A stretch of 64,000 bases of DNA, taken from NCBI GenBank assembly GCA_000024525.1, contig CP001769.1:3381001-3445000 (forward strand), in the 5' to 3' direction. Below the pieces are notes generated by a model. The model was not told the DNA's origin. It searched no databases and saw nothing but the letters and a program-made list of their open reading frames with translations. The translations under genes and the position numbers were made by a program. The stretch is from Spirosoma linguale DSM 74 (GTDB lineage Bacteria > Bacteroidota > Bacteroidia > Cytophagales > Spirosomataceae). Below are positions 44,175 through 52,535 of the stretch, in pieces (position 1 is the stretch's first letter; each line of letters starts with the position of its first letter).

Positions 44175-45908
44175 TCACTTACGTATCTCGGCCCGTCGTT
44201 TTTTTAAATACTCCCTCATCTCAGTCAAGGTCAGTGCATTAAAGGTCATGGCTTTGGTTAAGCCGCCTTTTCGGCCGATGGCTACGCCATAATGCATGTC
44301 CAATAAACCAGCAAAATCGTGGGCATCGGGGTTTATACTTAGTTTGACGCCTTGCTGCATGGCGTACTCGATCCAGTGCCAGTCGATGTCGAGCCGGTAG
44401 GGGCTGGCGTTGATTTCAATGATGACATTATGCTCGGCACAGGCGTCGATGATGGCCCGGTGGTCAATCGGGTAGCCTTCTCTGGCGAGGAGTAAGCGGC
44501 CGGTGGGATGCCCTAGAATTGTTGTGTACGGATTTTCAATGGCCCGAAGCAACCGATTGGTAGCCTTCTCCTCCGACATGGTCAGGGTTTGGTGAACCGA
44601 TGCTACAACGTAATCGAAGGTTGCCAGTGTATCGTTGTCGTAATCCAGCGAGCCATCGCCAAGAATATCCGATTCGATGCCTTTGAAGATGCGGAAATCA
44701 GCCCCGAAGCCTTTATTCAACTCGTCAATCTCAAGTTGTTGCTGACGAACGCGCTCAGCATCAAGTCCATTGGCATACGAAGCCGTTTTGGAGTGGTCGG
44801 CAATTCCAAAATAGCTCAGTCCCAGTTTCTGGCAATAGGCAGCCATATCCGCTACCGACTGCTTTCCATCCGACCAGGTGCTGTGGTTGTGCAGCGTTCC
44901 CTTCAGATCATCCCAGGTAACGAGTTCTTCATTCTTATGACGGCTGGCCCAGCGAAAGGCAAAGTCATCTTCGCGCATTTCGGGCACGATGTACGGCAAA
45001 CCCGCTTTTTCGTAAATAGCCGTTTCCACTTCTGTCACATCGGTGGTATTAGCAGATTCGGGCAGGACACTTGAGTAGGCTACCTGTAACAACGGAACGC
45101 CCCCCGTACCGGCCTGTTTCAAATGCGCATCGGTGGCCGTTTGAATAAACAACTGTCGGTTCATTTGTTCGGCAGGATAAAACAGCAGTTCGACCAGCAC
45201 ATCGAAACCAGCCAGATGTCCACGCCAGGCAAACGGCGACGAGTCGGGAACATTCTGTTCCAGATTATCCAACCCGTTCAGTGTCAGCATGGCCGCAACA
45301 GGGTCGCTGGTCTGGATTAGCAGTTGAATAGCATCCACTTCCTGCGCTTTCCGCCGAACCTGACCGCTAATTTCTACCCGCTCAAAATGGGGCGTCAGCC
45401 GCTCCACGAGCAGATTGGCAATCATGGCCGCTTTATCCATGCGTACCTTCCCCTGCTGTTCCTGAAGAAATTCCAGAGCCGCCAGAATCTTCTCCTGGGT
45501 ACTGGCCCCAAAGCCCTTGATCTTGGCAATCTGCCCGTTTTCACCCGCCAGCTGAAGGTCGCGGAGGTTCGTTATGCCCAACTCATGCCAGAGCGTCCGC
45601 ACCTTTTTAACGCCCAACCCTTTAATGCGAAACATATCCAGAACACCCTGGGGCGTTTGGGCCAGTAGCTCATCAAGCTCGGTCAGGTGCCCGGTTTCCG
45701 CAATCTCGCGAATTTTCTGGGCAACGGATTTACCAACGCCCTGTAGTTTCACCAGTTCTTCGACGGGCATGTTACTGAGGTCGGCGGTGGATTTATCCAG
45801 GTTAAACGCGGCTGTCTGGTACGAGCGCGTCTTGAATGCATCACGGTCGTGGAGTTCCATTAACCGGCCAGTCAGTTCGAGCAGGTCAACAATTTCAGAA
45901 TTGGTCAT
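44175..45908 (-). CDS. PolX-family protein with degenerate polymerase site and intact PHP domain
   Basis: 577 aa with the PolX plan. An N-terminal helix-hairpin-helix region (ELVKLQGVGKSVAQKI, FRIKGLGVKKVRTLW) leads into a polymerase-beta-like core and a C-terminal PHP phosphoesterase domain (LHNHSTWSDG with H340 and H342, GIADHSKT, FKGIESDI, GHPTGRLL, INASPYRLD, PDAHDF). In the core, the usual GS-x-RR-x6-DxD reads SGQVRRKAQEVDAIQLLI. Both metal-binding Asp are replaced (A193, Q195) and the Ser by Gln, so nucleotide addition is unlikely while 3'-5' exonuclease or AP-type activity from PHP may remain. The ATG at 45908 was preferred to a GTG at 45926. Confidence 0.9.
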   Translation of the reverse strand: MTNSEIVDLLELTGRLMELHDRDAFKTRSYQTAAFNLDKSTADLSNMPVEELVKLQGVGKSVAQKIREIAETGHLTELDELLAQTPQGVLDMFRIKGLGVKKVRTLWHELGITNLRDLQLAGENGQIAKIKGFGASTQEKILAALEFLQEQQGKVRMDKAAMIANLLVERLTPHFERVEISGQVRRKAQEVDAIQLLIQTSDPVAAMLTLNGLDNLEQNVPDSSPFAWRGHLAGFDVLVELLFYPAEQMNRQLFIQTATDAHLKQAGTGGVPLLQVAYSSVLPESANTTDVTEVETAIYEKAGLPYIVPEMREDDFAFRWASRHKNEELVTWDDLKGTLHNHSTWSDGKQSVADMAAYCQKLGLSYFGIADHSKTASYANGLDAERVRQQQLEIDELNKGFGADFRIFKGIESDILGDGSLDYDNDTLATFDYVVASVHQTLTMSEEKATNRLLRAIENPYTTILGHPTGRLLLAREGYPIDHRAIIDACAEHNVIIEINASPYRLDIDWHWIEYAMQQGVKLSINPDAHDFAGLLDMHYGVAIGRKGGLTKAMTFNALTLTEMREYLKKRRAEIRK

Positions 45909-46029
45909 GCTAATAGGGGAATTCACTCCGCAAGTTAGGCAATTGGTCAGAATTCAAGGACGTCCGGCGCTGGAGCACACCATCTTTATGCCATCGAAAC
46001 ACATGATTTACTTAAAACACATCAAGCTC

Positions 46030-46332
46030 ATGGAAACGGCACAAAATACACCCCAACGAGATCCTTATTTATGGAAACAAGCGAAAGCCCGCGTCGGTTT
46101 TCGGATGCATCTGCGGGCTTATCTGGTCATCAACACGGGCTTATGGCTTATGTGGGCGTTCAGTTCGTTTATTATCAATACCGCAACGGCACATTCAGGC
46201 ACCCTTTTTCCATGGCCAATTTTTCCAATGCTGGGCTGGGGTATCGGACTGGCAACGCACTATTTCACCATTTTCCGTACCAACGAACGGGACATGATCG
46301 AACAGGAGTATCAAAAGCTGGTAAGGATGTAG
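46030..46332 (+). CDS. 2TM domain protein
   Basis: A 100-aa membrane protein. PYLWKQAKARVGFRMHLRAY precedes two membrane helices (LVINTGLWLMWAFSSFII; PMLGWGIGLATHYFTIF), followed by ERDMIEQEYQKL, the plan of the 2TM domain family found in Bacteroidota, often fused to LytTR-type regulators or histidine kinases. Here it stands alone. In-frame ATGs also occur at 45988 and 46003; the start at 46030 fits the family best. Confidence 0.78.
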   Translation: METAQNTPQRDPYLWKQAKARVGFRMHLRAYLVINTGLWLMWAFSSFIINTATAHSGTLFPWPIFPMLGWGIGLATHYFTIFRTNERDMIEQEYQKLVRM

Positions 46333-46381
46333 GATGTATGATATATGGTTTAGTCTACATCATATATCATACATACTACAT
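46327..46381. terminator. 21-bp inverted repeat between convergent 2TM and thyA genes
   Basis: Arms 46327-46347 and 46361-46381 (core GATGTATGATATATG-type) pair with one mismatch. The AT-rich stem in a 55-nt gap between converging genes suggests a bidirectional terminator. Confidence 0.7.
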
Positions 46382-46387
46382 CAATCT

Positions 46388-47182
46388 TTACACCGCTACC
46401 GGTGCTTTGATCGCTGGGTGCGGGTTGTAATTTTCGAGGGTGAAATCAGCGTAGGTAAAGTCGAATACCGAACGAACATCGGGGTTCAGGCGCATAGTTG
46501 GCAGCGGCCGGAAGTCGCGGGCGAGTTGGGTTTCTACCTGTTCCAGATGGTTTAGGTACAAGTGCGTGTCGCCCCCTGTCCAGATGAACTCATGCGCTTC
46601 CAGACCGCACTCCTGCGCAATCATCATCGTCAACAGTGCATAGCTCGCAATATTAAAGGGAACGCCCAAGAACACATCGGCGCTCCGCTGATAAAGCTGA
46701 CAGGAGAGCTTGTTATCGGCCACATAAAACTGCATCAACAGGTGGCACGGAGGCAACGCCATGCTGGGCACATCAGCCGGATTCCAGGCCGAAATGATGA
46801 TCCGACGCGAATCCGGTGTGTTTTTAAGCTGCCGTAACACGTCCTGCAACTGGTCGATCACCTGCCCTTGCGGACCGGCCCAACTGCGCCACTGCTTGCC
46901 ATACACCGGCCCAAGGTCGCCGTTTTCGTCGGCCCACTCGTCCCAGATCGAAACGCCGTTGTCTTTCAGGTACTTGATATTGGTATCACCTTTAATAAAC
47001 CACAGCAATTCGTGGATGATCGACTTAGTATGTACTTTTTTGGTGGTGAGCAGTGGGAAACCTTCCTGTAGATTAAACCGCATTTGGTAGCCAAATACGC
47101 TGATGGTTCCGGTACCAGTGCGGTCTGTTTTGCGGGTACCGTTGGCCAGAATGTGACGAAGCAGGTCGTGATATTGTTGCAT
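46388..47182 (-). CDS. thyA: Thymidylate synthase
   Basis: A 264-aa cytoplasmic enzyme that methylates dUMP to dTMP with methylenetetrahydrofolate. The catalytic Cys lies in [14 protein letters not shown], the phosphate-binding Arg pair in [12 protein letters not shown], and the dUMP site in [20 protein letters not shown]. Length equals the E. coli enzyme. The ATG at 47182 was chosen over a TTG two codons upstream. No folA is next to it. Confidence 0.96.
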   Translation of the reverse strand: MQQYHDLLRHILANGTRKTDRTGTGTISVFGYQMRFNLQEGFPLLTTKKVHTKSIIHELLWFIKGDTNIKYLKDNGVSIWDEWADENGDLGPVYGKQWRSWAGPQGQVIDQLQDVLRQLKNTPDSRRIIISAWNPADVPSMALPPCHLLMQFYVADNKLSCQLYQRSADVFLGVPFNIASYALLTMMIAQECGLEAHEFIWTGGDTHLYLNHLEQVETQLARDFRPLPTMRLNPDVRSVFDFTYADFTLENYNPHPAIKAPVAV

Positions 47183-47210
47183 AGACAAAATTCGTCATAC
47201 AAACTTTATA

Positions 47211-47243
47211 AAAAAATAACCCCTCGCCAAAAAGGCCGAGGGG
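47211..47243 (-). terminator. Rho-independent terminator after the 58-aa secreted-protein gene
   Basis: On the minus strand a hairpin (CCCCTCG paired with CGAGGGG, 47220-47243) is followed by TTATTTTTTTATA. This is the most classical terminator in the window. It lies between the small gene and thyA. Confidence 0.85.
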
Positions 47244-47272
47244 CAGGAAAAGTACATACGGTAGTGAGGGGC

Positions 47273-47449
47273 TTACGCTTGCGCTTTTTTCATGCAACAG
47301 GCGTGAGTAGCCCCCTTTTCGCAGGACGTTTTCTCACAATTCATTGTCGTTGTTGCCTTTTTCGCTTTCTTTTCTTTGCGGATTTCACCGGCAAATGACA
47401 GCGTGGTCAACGTAGTCAATAGAGCAATACCTAAAATAGCCTTTTTCAT
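47273..47449 (-). CDS. Small secreted Cys-rich protein (58 aa)
   Basis: ATG at 47449 and TAA at 47273 give 58 aa. The signal peptide MKKAILGIALLTTLTTLSFA is followed by a Lys-rich stretch and four Cys in the last 22 residues (NCEKTSCEKG and HACCMKKA). The gene has its own terminator and a signal peptide at the expected place, which supports that it is real. The Cys spacing could bind a metal or form disulfides; no family is recognised. Confidence 0.7.
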   Translation of the reverse strand: MKKAILGIALLTTLTTLSFAGEIRKEKKAKKATTTMNCEKTSCEKGATHACCMKKAQA

Positions 47450-47566
47450 GGTACGTGCAGTTTTGTGTAGGTTCTTAACGCATCAACGCGCTTCGACTGA
47501 ATCTACGCAAAAACTACGCCATTTCTCTGTCATACCTGTTAGGTTTTTGAGACCTTATAGGTCTAT

Positions 47567-48028
47567 TTATTCCTGTATCTCAAACGAATACGTAATGTCG
47601 GCCGATGGGCGAAACTGGGCCGTTGCCGAGCAATATTTATCCATCGAGAGGTCAATTGCCCGCTTCACTTTATCCGCATTCAGTTGCCCTTTGAGCAGGT
47701 ACGTAATGTGAATTTTTTTGAAAGGGGCTGGTACTGCGTCTTTTTCCCGCAAGCCATCCACCTTCAGACGAAAATCTTCGATAACCTGTTTTTGCTTTTT
47801 GAGAATCAGGATCACGTCGATGGCCGAGCAACCGGCCAGTCCCATCAGTAACATTTCCATAGGGCGAGCCCCGGCATTATGCCCACCAATGTCGGTGGCG
47901 GCATCAATGTGCTGGGTCACGCCCGATTTACCAATTGCTTCAAAATGAAACCCATCGTCGACGCGTACCAGTTCGACCTGCATGGTATTAAATTCCTGAG
48001 TGGTCTCAACCGGTTGTGTATCAAGCAT
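47567..48028 (-). CDS. OsmC family peroxiredoxin-like protein
   Basis: A 153-aa protein with the two catalytic Cys of the OsmC/Ohr family in MGLAGCSAIDVILILKKQ and MDKYCSATAQFRPSADITY. The early segment with GGHNAGARPMEMLLMGLAGC is typical of the YhfA/OsmC branch. It reduces organic hydroperoxides or related species in the cytoplasm. It is divergent from the 48090 gene with a 61-nt shared promoter region. Confidence 0.9.
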   Translation of the reverse strand: MLDTQPVETTQEFNTMQVELVRVDDGFHFEAIGKSGVTQHIDAATDIGGHNAGARPMEMLLMGLAGCSAIDVILILKKQKQVIEDFRLKVDGLREKDAVPAPFKKIHITYLLKGQLNADKVKRAIDLSMDKYCSATAQFRPSADITYSFEIQE

Positions 48029-48089
48029 TGTCTTTTTTGCGTTTAAAGTAAAGATTTCGTATTTTCACCTGCCCAAATGGCAGAAAATC

Positions 48090-48443
48090 ATGTCCGAGAA
48101 ATTCACAGACGACCTATTCGACCTTAAAAACGACCGGCGGCTCAGCATCTACCTGTATCGGGCAGGATTTGCAGCCTGGTTGCTCTACATCGTGTCCGGG
48201 GCGCCGTTCATGCAGTCTGTGCGTATGTACCGAACAGATTTTGGGGTATTCTCGTTCTTTTTGATGGTTATGGGCTTATCGGCTTCCATGATTTATGATT
48301 ACTATCACCACCCTGTTGAGTTCGCTCAAAAGAGAAAATGGCTGGCGGTCAGCTATTTAGTACTGGCCGGACTGATCTACTTTCTTATTCTGCATAACAA
48401 GCCTGTCGCTCTGCCGCATTTCTTCGGGCAGGGTCTCTTTTAA
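48090..48443 (+). CDS. Hypothetical three-helix membrane protein
   Basis: 117 aa with predicted helices at about residues 24-42, 53-71 and 86-102 (AGFAAWLLYIVSGAPFM, VFSFFLMVMGLSASMIY, WLAVSYLVLAGLIYFLI). No family is recognised. The soluble N-terminus is acidic (MSEKFTDDLFDLKNDRR). The ATG at 48090 is preceded by a weak TATTTTCA box at 48060. The longer frame upstream runs back through the divergent osmC promoter and was not used. Confidence 0.7.
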   Translation: MSEKFTDDLFDLKNDRRLSIYLYRAGFAAWLLYIVSGAPFMQSVRMYRTDFGVFSFFLMVMGLSASMIYDYYHHPVEFAQKRKWLAVSYLVLAGLIYFLILHNKPVALPHFFGQGLF

Positions 48444-48634
48444 TTTCGCATTAGTATTTCCGTTAAGTTGTCTGATTTATTTGGTCGGCAGATGTCTGCT
48501 GTTCGATTTAACCCTGCCCGAATTAACATTTTCAAGCACGCTGTACAGTAGCGTTCCGGCTTCCGGCTCTTTCTGGTTTTAGATTATTCCCGGATAAACT
48601 AATACCCATCGAAAAACGGAAACGCCCCGCTTCA

Positions 48635-50044
48635 ATGCTGATTAACGATTCTTTACAACCTACGGACCTTTCATCAAAACTTGACCGTTTCTGGGCGCTT
48701 TCCGGCCAGAAAATACAACTGATTGACGACGAATACGATGTAAGCAAAGGCTCTCCCGTTTTTACGGTACAGGGAAAATACACCACGCGGGGCTGGACCG
48801 AATGGACCCAGGGTTTCCAGTTTGGGTCAGCGATTTTACAGTTCGATGCCACAAATGAAACGAACTTCCTGGACGCAGGTCGCCAGAAAACGCTTTCCGT
48901 TATGGCCCCTCACATCAGCCATATCGGTGTTCATGACCATGGGTTCAACAATGTGAGCACCTACGGAAATCTGCTTCGCCTGATGCGCGAAGGCCGAATC
49001 GAATTCAATGAGTGGGAGAAAAACCTCTACGAACTGGCACTCAAGATTTCCGGTGCCGTACAGGCCAGCCGCTGGACACCCATCAAAAGTGGCCCGGATG
49101 GCGCAGCGGGCTTCATCAGCTCGTTCAACGGTCCGCATTCGCTGTTTGTCGACACCATCCGTTCGTGCCGGGCGCTGGTGCTGAGCCATTCGCTGGGCCA
49201 CGTTTTTCAGGGCGAAGGCGATGTAAAAATCAACCTGCTCGACCGGGCACTTCAGCACATCAAAGCCACCGCCGATTATTCAGTTTTTTATGGCGAAGGT
49301 CGCGACTCTTATGACATATGGGGCCGAACGGCGCACGAGAGTGTGTTTAATGTGCGAGATGGCAACTTTCGCTGCCCCAACTCGCAACAGGGGTACTCGG
49401 GCTTTACCACCTGGACCCGTGGCCTTGCCTGGGCCATGTGCGGCTTTCCCGAACAACTGGAATGGCTCGCCACCCGCAATGATGCCGAACTGGATGCCTT
49501 TGGCGGGCGGACGTTCATTGAAGCATACATGCTCAAAGCAGCCACGGCCACCTGCGATTTCTACATCGACCATACCCCAACCGATGGCATCCCCTATTGG
49601 GATACCGGAGCACCTAACTTACACCGGCTGGGCGACTACCTTAACCGCCCCGCCGACCCCTACAATGACTTCGAACCGGTCGACAGTTCGGCCGCTGCCA
49701 TTGGCGCACAAGGGCTCTTACGACTAGGGAAATACCTGATCGCCAAAGGCAATTCTGAATCGGGCAAACGGTATTACCAGGCGGGCCTGACCGTGCTGAA
49801 CACCCTATTTGACGAGCCTTATCTGAGTACTGACCCGGCGCATCAGGGCTTACTGCTTCATTCGATTTACCACCAGCCTAACGGCTGGGATTATGTACCG
49901 GCAGGCAGTAAGATTGCCAATGGCGAATCGAGCATGTGGGGCGATTACCACGCCCGTGAAGTAGCTCTCTACCTGCAACGCATTATCCGTAACGAACCCT
50001 ACTACACATTCTTCAATCGGGTCGCCGAACCGCGGATCGCCTAA
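48635..50044 (+). CDS. Glycoside hydrolase family 88 (unsaturated glucuronyl hydrolase)
   Basis: A 469-aa enzyme of the GH88 alpha6/alpha6 barrel fold that removes delta-4,5-unsaturated uronic acids left by polysaccharide lyases. The catalytic Asp candidates align with those of Bacillus UGL: D101 in [11 protein letters not shown] and D173 in [10 protein letters not shown]. Other typical stretches are [16 protein letters not shown] and [19 protein letters not shown]. It has no signal peptide, implying cytoplasmic action on imported oligosaccharides. It is the first gene of a plus-strand unit with an old-yellow-enzyme (29-nt gap) and an SDR. Confidence 0.9.
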   Translation: MLINDSLQPTDLSSKLDRFWALSGQKIQLIDDEYDVSKGSPVFTVQGKYTTRGWTEWTQGFQFGSAILQFDATNETNFLDAGRQKTLSVMAPHISHIGVHDHGFNNVSTYGNLLRLMREGRIEFNEWEKNLYELALKISGAVQASRWTPIKSGPDGAAGFISSFNGPHSLFVDTIRSCRALVLSHSLGHVFQGEGDVKINLLDRALQHIKATADYSVFYGEGRDSYDIWGRTAHESVFNVRDGNFRCPNSQQGYSGFTTWTRGLAWAMCGFPEQLEWLATRNDAELDAFGGRTFIEAYMLKAATATCDFYIDHTPTDGIPYWDTGAPNLHRLGDYLNRPADPYNDFEPVDSSAAAIGAQGLLRLGKYLIAKGNSESGKRYYQAGLTVLNTLFDEPYLSTDPAHQGLLLHSIYHQPNGWDYVPAGSKIANGESSMWGDYHAREVALYLQRIIRNEPYYTFFNRVAEPRIA

Positions 50045-50073
50045 TTGAAGAACATAGAAACGACCCTACCGCA

Positions 50074-51519
50074 ATGAGTGAAAAATACAAACCCGCCTAC
50101 CCCCGCATGGCCCAGTTGAAAACGGCTGATGACCTGCGAAACTACCTGACAAAAAACAGCATCGACCTGCCGTTCGACGATACCCTGTTGCCCCCGACCG
50201 AAAGTCCCTTCAACCGGCCAATTCCCCTCAAATCGGGCCAAACCATCGGTAACAGTCTGTGCATTTTACCGATGGAAGGTTGGGACGGAACCCTCGACGG
50301 TCGCCCCACCGATTTTACCCGCAACCGCTGGAAGAAATTTGCGATCAGTGGAGCTAAACTGCTTTTTGGCTGTGAGGCTGTGGCCGTCTGCCATTCGGGC
50401 AAAGCCAACCCCAATCAGTTGGTGATGAACGACGAAACGTTTCCTGATTTTGTGGAGTTGCGGCAACTGCTTCTCGATGAGCATACCGCAGCATTCGGGC
50501 AAACGGACGATTTAGTGATTGGCCTCCAGCTCACGCATTCGGGACGTTTTTGCAAACCGAAGAGTCATAAAGCGTTTGAATCCAAGATTCTGTACAGCCA
50601 CCCGTTTCTGAACAGCAAGTTCGGCATGGAGGCCGATTACCCGACATTGACAGATGACGAAATCGACCGCATCATCGAGCAGTACGTTGAAGCCGCTGTG
50701 CTGGCGCAGAAAGCCGGGTACGACTTTGTCGATATAAAACACTGCCACGGCTATCTGGGCCACGAGTTTCTCAGCGCCGTGAGTCGAGAGGGGCGATACG
50801 GCGGTTCGTTTGAGAACCGAACACGCTATTTGCGGAACATCGTTGCGGGTATTCGGGAGGCTGCTCCGGGGCTGGGCATCGGGATTCGGCTGAGTGCCTT
50901 CGATATGCTGCCCTTCAAAAAAGGCCCTGCTGCGGTGGGTGTTCCTGAATCTGCGGACCAGTATCCGTTTGCCTTTGGTGGTAACGATAACGGTCTGGCA
51001 CCTGACCTCACGGAGACCAAAGCGTTCCTGTCACTAGCCGAATCCCTCGGCATTCAGTTAGTGTGCATTACCGGAGGAAGCCCCTACTACAATCCGCACC
51101 TCATGCGCCCGGCCCTTTTCCCGCCTTCGGACGGCTACCTGCCGCCAGAAGATCCATTGCTGGGCGTGAAGCGGCAAATCGACGTAACAAACGAGCTGAA
51201 ACAGGCTTTCCCAGAACTGGTCTTTATTGGCTCGGGCTATTCATACCTACAGGAATGGCTTCCCAATGTGGCACAGAACGTATTACGAAATGACATGGCC
51301 GACAGTGTAGGATTTGGTCGCATGGTACTCTCCTACCCGACCATGCCCGCCGATATACTCGCGGGCAAGTCGCTGGTCCGTAACCTCATCTGCCGCACTT
51401 TCTCGGACTGTACAACAGCTCCCCGCAATGGGATTATTTCGGGTTGCTATCCGCTTGATATGCTCTACAAGAAAAGCCCAGAAGCTGAACAACTTAAAGC
51501 GATAAAAGAAAGCCTGTAA
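50074..51519 (+). CDS. NADH:flavin oxidoreductase, old yellow enzyme family
   Basis: A 481-aa FMN-dependent reductase. Recognisable elements are [10 protein letters not shown], the substrate-site [20 protein letters not shown], and [15 protein letters not shown], all typical of the OYE barrel. The N-terminal ~60 residues precede the canonical start ([20 protein letters not shown]). It probably reduces an enone-type sugar intermediate produced from the GH88 product, which is inferred only from the operon. The SDR gene starts 3 nt downstream. Confidence 0.88.
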   Translation: MSEKYKPAYPRMAQLKTADDLRNYLTKNSIDLPFDDTLLPPTESPFNRPIPLKSGQTIGNSLCILPMEGWDGTLDGRPTDFTRNRWKKFAISGAKLLFGCEAVAVCHSGKANPNQLVMNDETFPDFVELRQLLLDEHTAAFGQTDDLVIGLQLTHSGRFCKPKSHKAFESKILYSHPFLNSKFGMEADYPTLTDDEIDRIIEQYVEAAVLAQKAGYDFVDIKHCHGYLGHEFLSAVSREGRYGGSFENRTRYLRNIVAGIREAAPGLGIGIRLSAFDMLPFKKGPAAVGVPESADQYPFAFGGNDNGLAPDLTETKAFLSLAESLGIQLVCITGGSPYYNPHLMRPALFPPSDGYLPPEDPLLGVKRQIDVTNELKQAFPELVFIGSGYSYLQEWLPNVAQNVLRNDMADSVGFGRMVLSYPTMPADILAGKSLVRNLICRTFSDCTTAPRNGIISGCYPLDMLYKKSPEAEQLKAIKESL

Positions 51520-51522
51520 AGA

Positions 51523-52299
51523 ATGGAACGTCGTCCGGTAGCATTCATAACAGGGGGTAGCCGTGGAATTGGCTACGGCATTGCCGAACAATTGGCCGAT
51601 GCCGGATTTGATCTGGCCATTAACGGTGTTCGGCCAGAAGATGCCGTACGGGAGGCTTTGGACGCACTTCGAAGCCGGGGTATTGATGTACTTTACTGCC
51701 CCGGTGATATTGCCTCGGGCGAAGCTCGCGCAGACATGATGGCCTCGATCAACGCTCATTTTGGACGCCTGAACGTGCTGGTTAACAATGCGGGCGTAGC
51801 GCCTAAAGAACGGCGGGATATTCTGGAAGCCACCGAAGAGAGCTTTCACTATGTACTGTCGACGAACTTGCAGGGGGCCTATTTCCTGACGCAGGCTGCC
51901 GCCAACTGGATGATCGCCCAGCGTACTGAGCAGACCGAATTCTGGGGTTGCATCATCAACGTATCGTCCGTTTCGGCCACGGTGGCGTCAGTGAATCGGG
52001 GCGAATATTGTGTAGCGAAAGCAGGGCTTAGTATGGCAACCCAGCTCTTTGCCGCCCGACTGGGAGAATATGACATTCCGGTTTACGAAGTTCGGCCGGG
52101 CGTTATCAAAACGGATATGACGGCGGGCGTAACTGCCAAATACGACGCCCTGATTGACAACGGATTGACTGTGCAAAAGCGCTGGGGAGTGCCCTACGAC
52201 GTTGGTCGCGCCGTGGCCTCCCTCGCCAAAGGCGATTTCCCTTACTCCACGGGCCAGGTCATCCTGGTCGATGGAGGACTTACAATACCGAGACTCTAG
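51523..52299 (+). CDS. Short-chain dehydrogenase/reductase (3-ketoacyl-ACP reductase type)
   Basis: A 258-aa NAD(P)-dependent oxidoreductase with the Rossmann motif ITGGSRGIGYGIAE, LVNNAGVAP, catalytic Ser in INVSSVSATVAS and YCVAKAGLSM (Tyr and Lys of the YxxxK motif). The C-terminus VILVDGGLTIPRL is typical. Such proteins are often annotated as FabG-like; here the neighbours make a keto-sugar or uronate substrate more likely. It begins 3 nt after the OYE stop and is followed by repeat copy B. Confidence 0.9.
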   Translation: MERRPVAFITGGSRGIGYGIAEQLADAGFDLAINGVRPEDAVREALDALRSRGIDVLYCPGDIASGEARADMMASINAHFGRLNVLVNNAGVAPKERRDILEATEESFHYVLSTNLQGAYFLTQAAANWMIAQRTEQTEFWGCIINVSSVSATVASVNRGEYCVAKAGLSMATQLFAARLGEYDIPVYEVRPGVIKTDMTAGVTAKYDALIDNGLTVQKRWGVPYDVGRAVASLAKGDFPYSTGQVILVDGGLTIPRL

Positions 52300-52314
52300 C
52301 TTGTTTGTATGGCA

Positions 52315-52412
52315 GCGCTGGGGAGTGCATGTAAACCTGTGGCACGGCTGAGGCAAGCGTCTGGTTTTCATTAACGAATTGTAGCCGTGCCACAGGTTGG
52401 CGAGCAGTCTCA
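52315..52412. repeat. Dispersed ~100-nt palindromic element, copy B
   Basis: Stem CCTGTGGCACGGCT (52336-52349) with AGCCGTGCCACAGG (52383-52396). It is nearly identical to 5800-5899, including the loop word GCAAGCGTCTGGTT, and has the same orientation. It begins about 15 nt after the SDR stop codon. Confidence 0.8.
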
Positions 52413-52466
52413 TGCATAGGGTAGCGATAAATCAGTGATGAAGTTAATAACTGATTTATCGCAAAG

Positions 52467-52506
52467 ATCTCTGTGAATCTCTCACTGCTCTGTGAATCTC
52501 TGTGTC
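52467..52506 (+). repeat. CTCTGTG-type leader element before the Gfo/Idh/MocA gene
   Basis: Plus-strand run of ATCTCTGTGAATCTCT and CTCTGTGAATCTCTGTGTCA, ending 30 nt before the ATG at 52536. Same class and same sense orientation as the elements before kdsB, kdsA and the 14688 gene. Confidence 0.65.
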
Positions 52507-52535
52507 ATAACCCTTTCCTAAACCTGTAATAAATC

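Noticed and set aside
45574..46029. A plus-strand upstream extension of the 2TM protein frame overlapping the polX start
   Set aside because: The extension lies largely opposite the PolX gene and does not resemble the 2TM family; the family-like part begins at 46030.
48000..48089. Upstream extension of the 48090 membrane-protein frame
   Set aside because: It runs through the divergent osmC promoter and start region and adds no family-like sequence.
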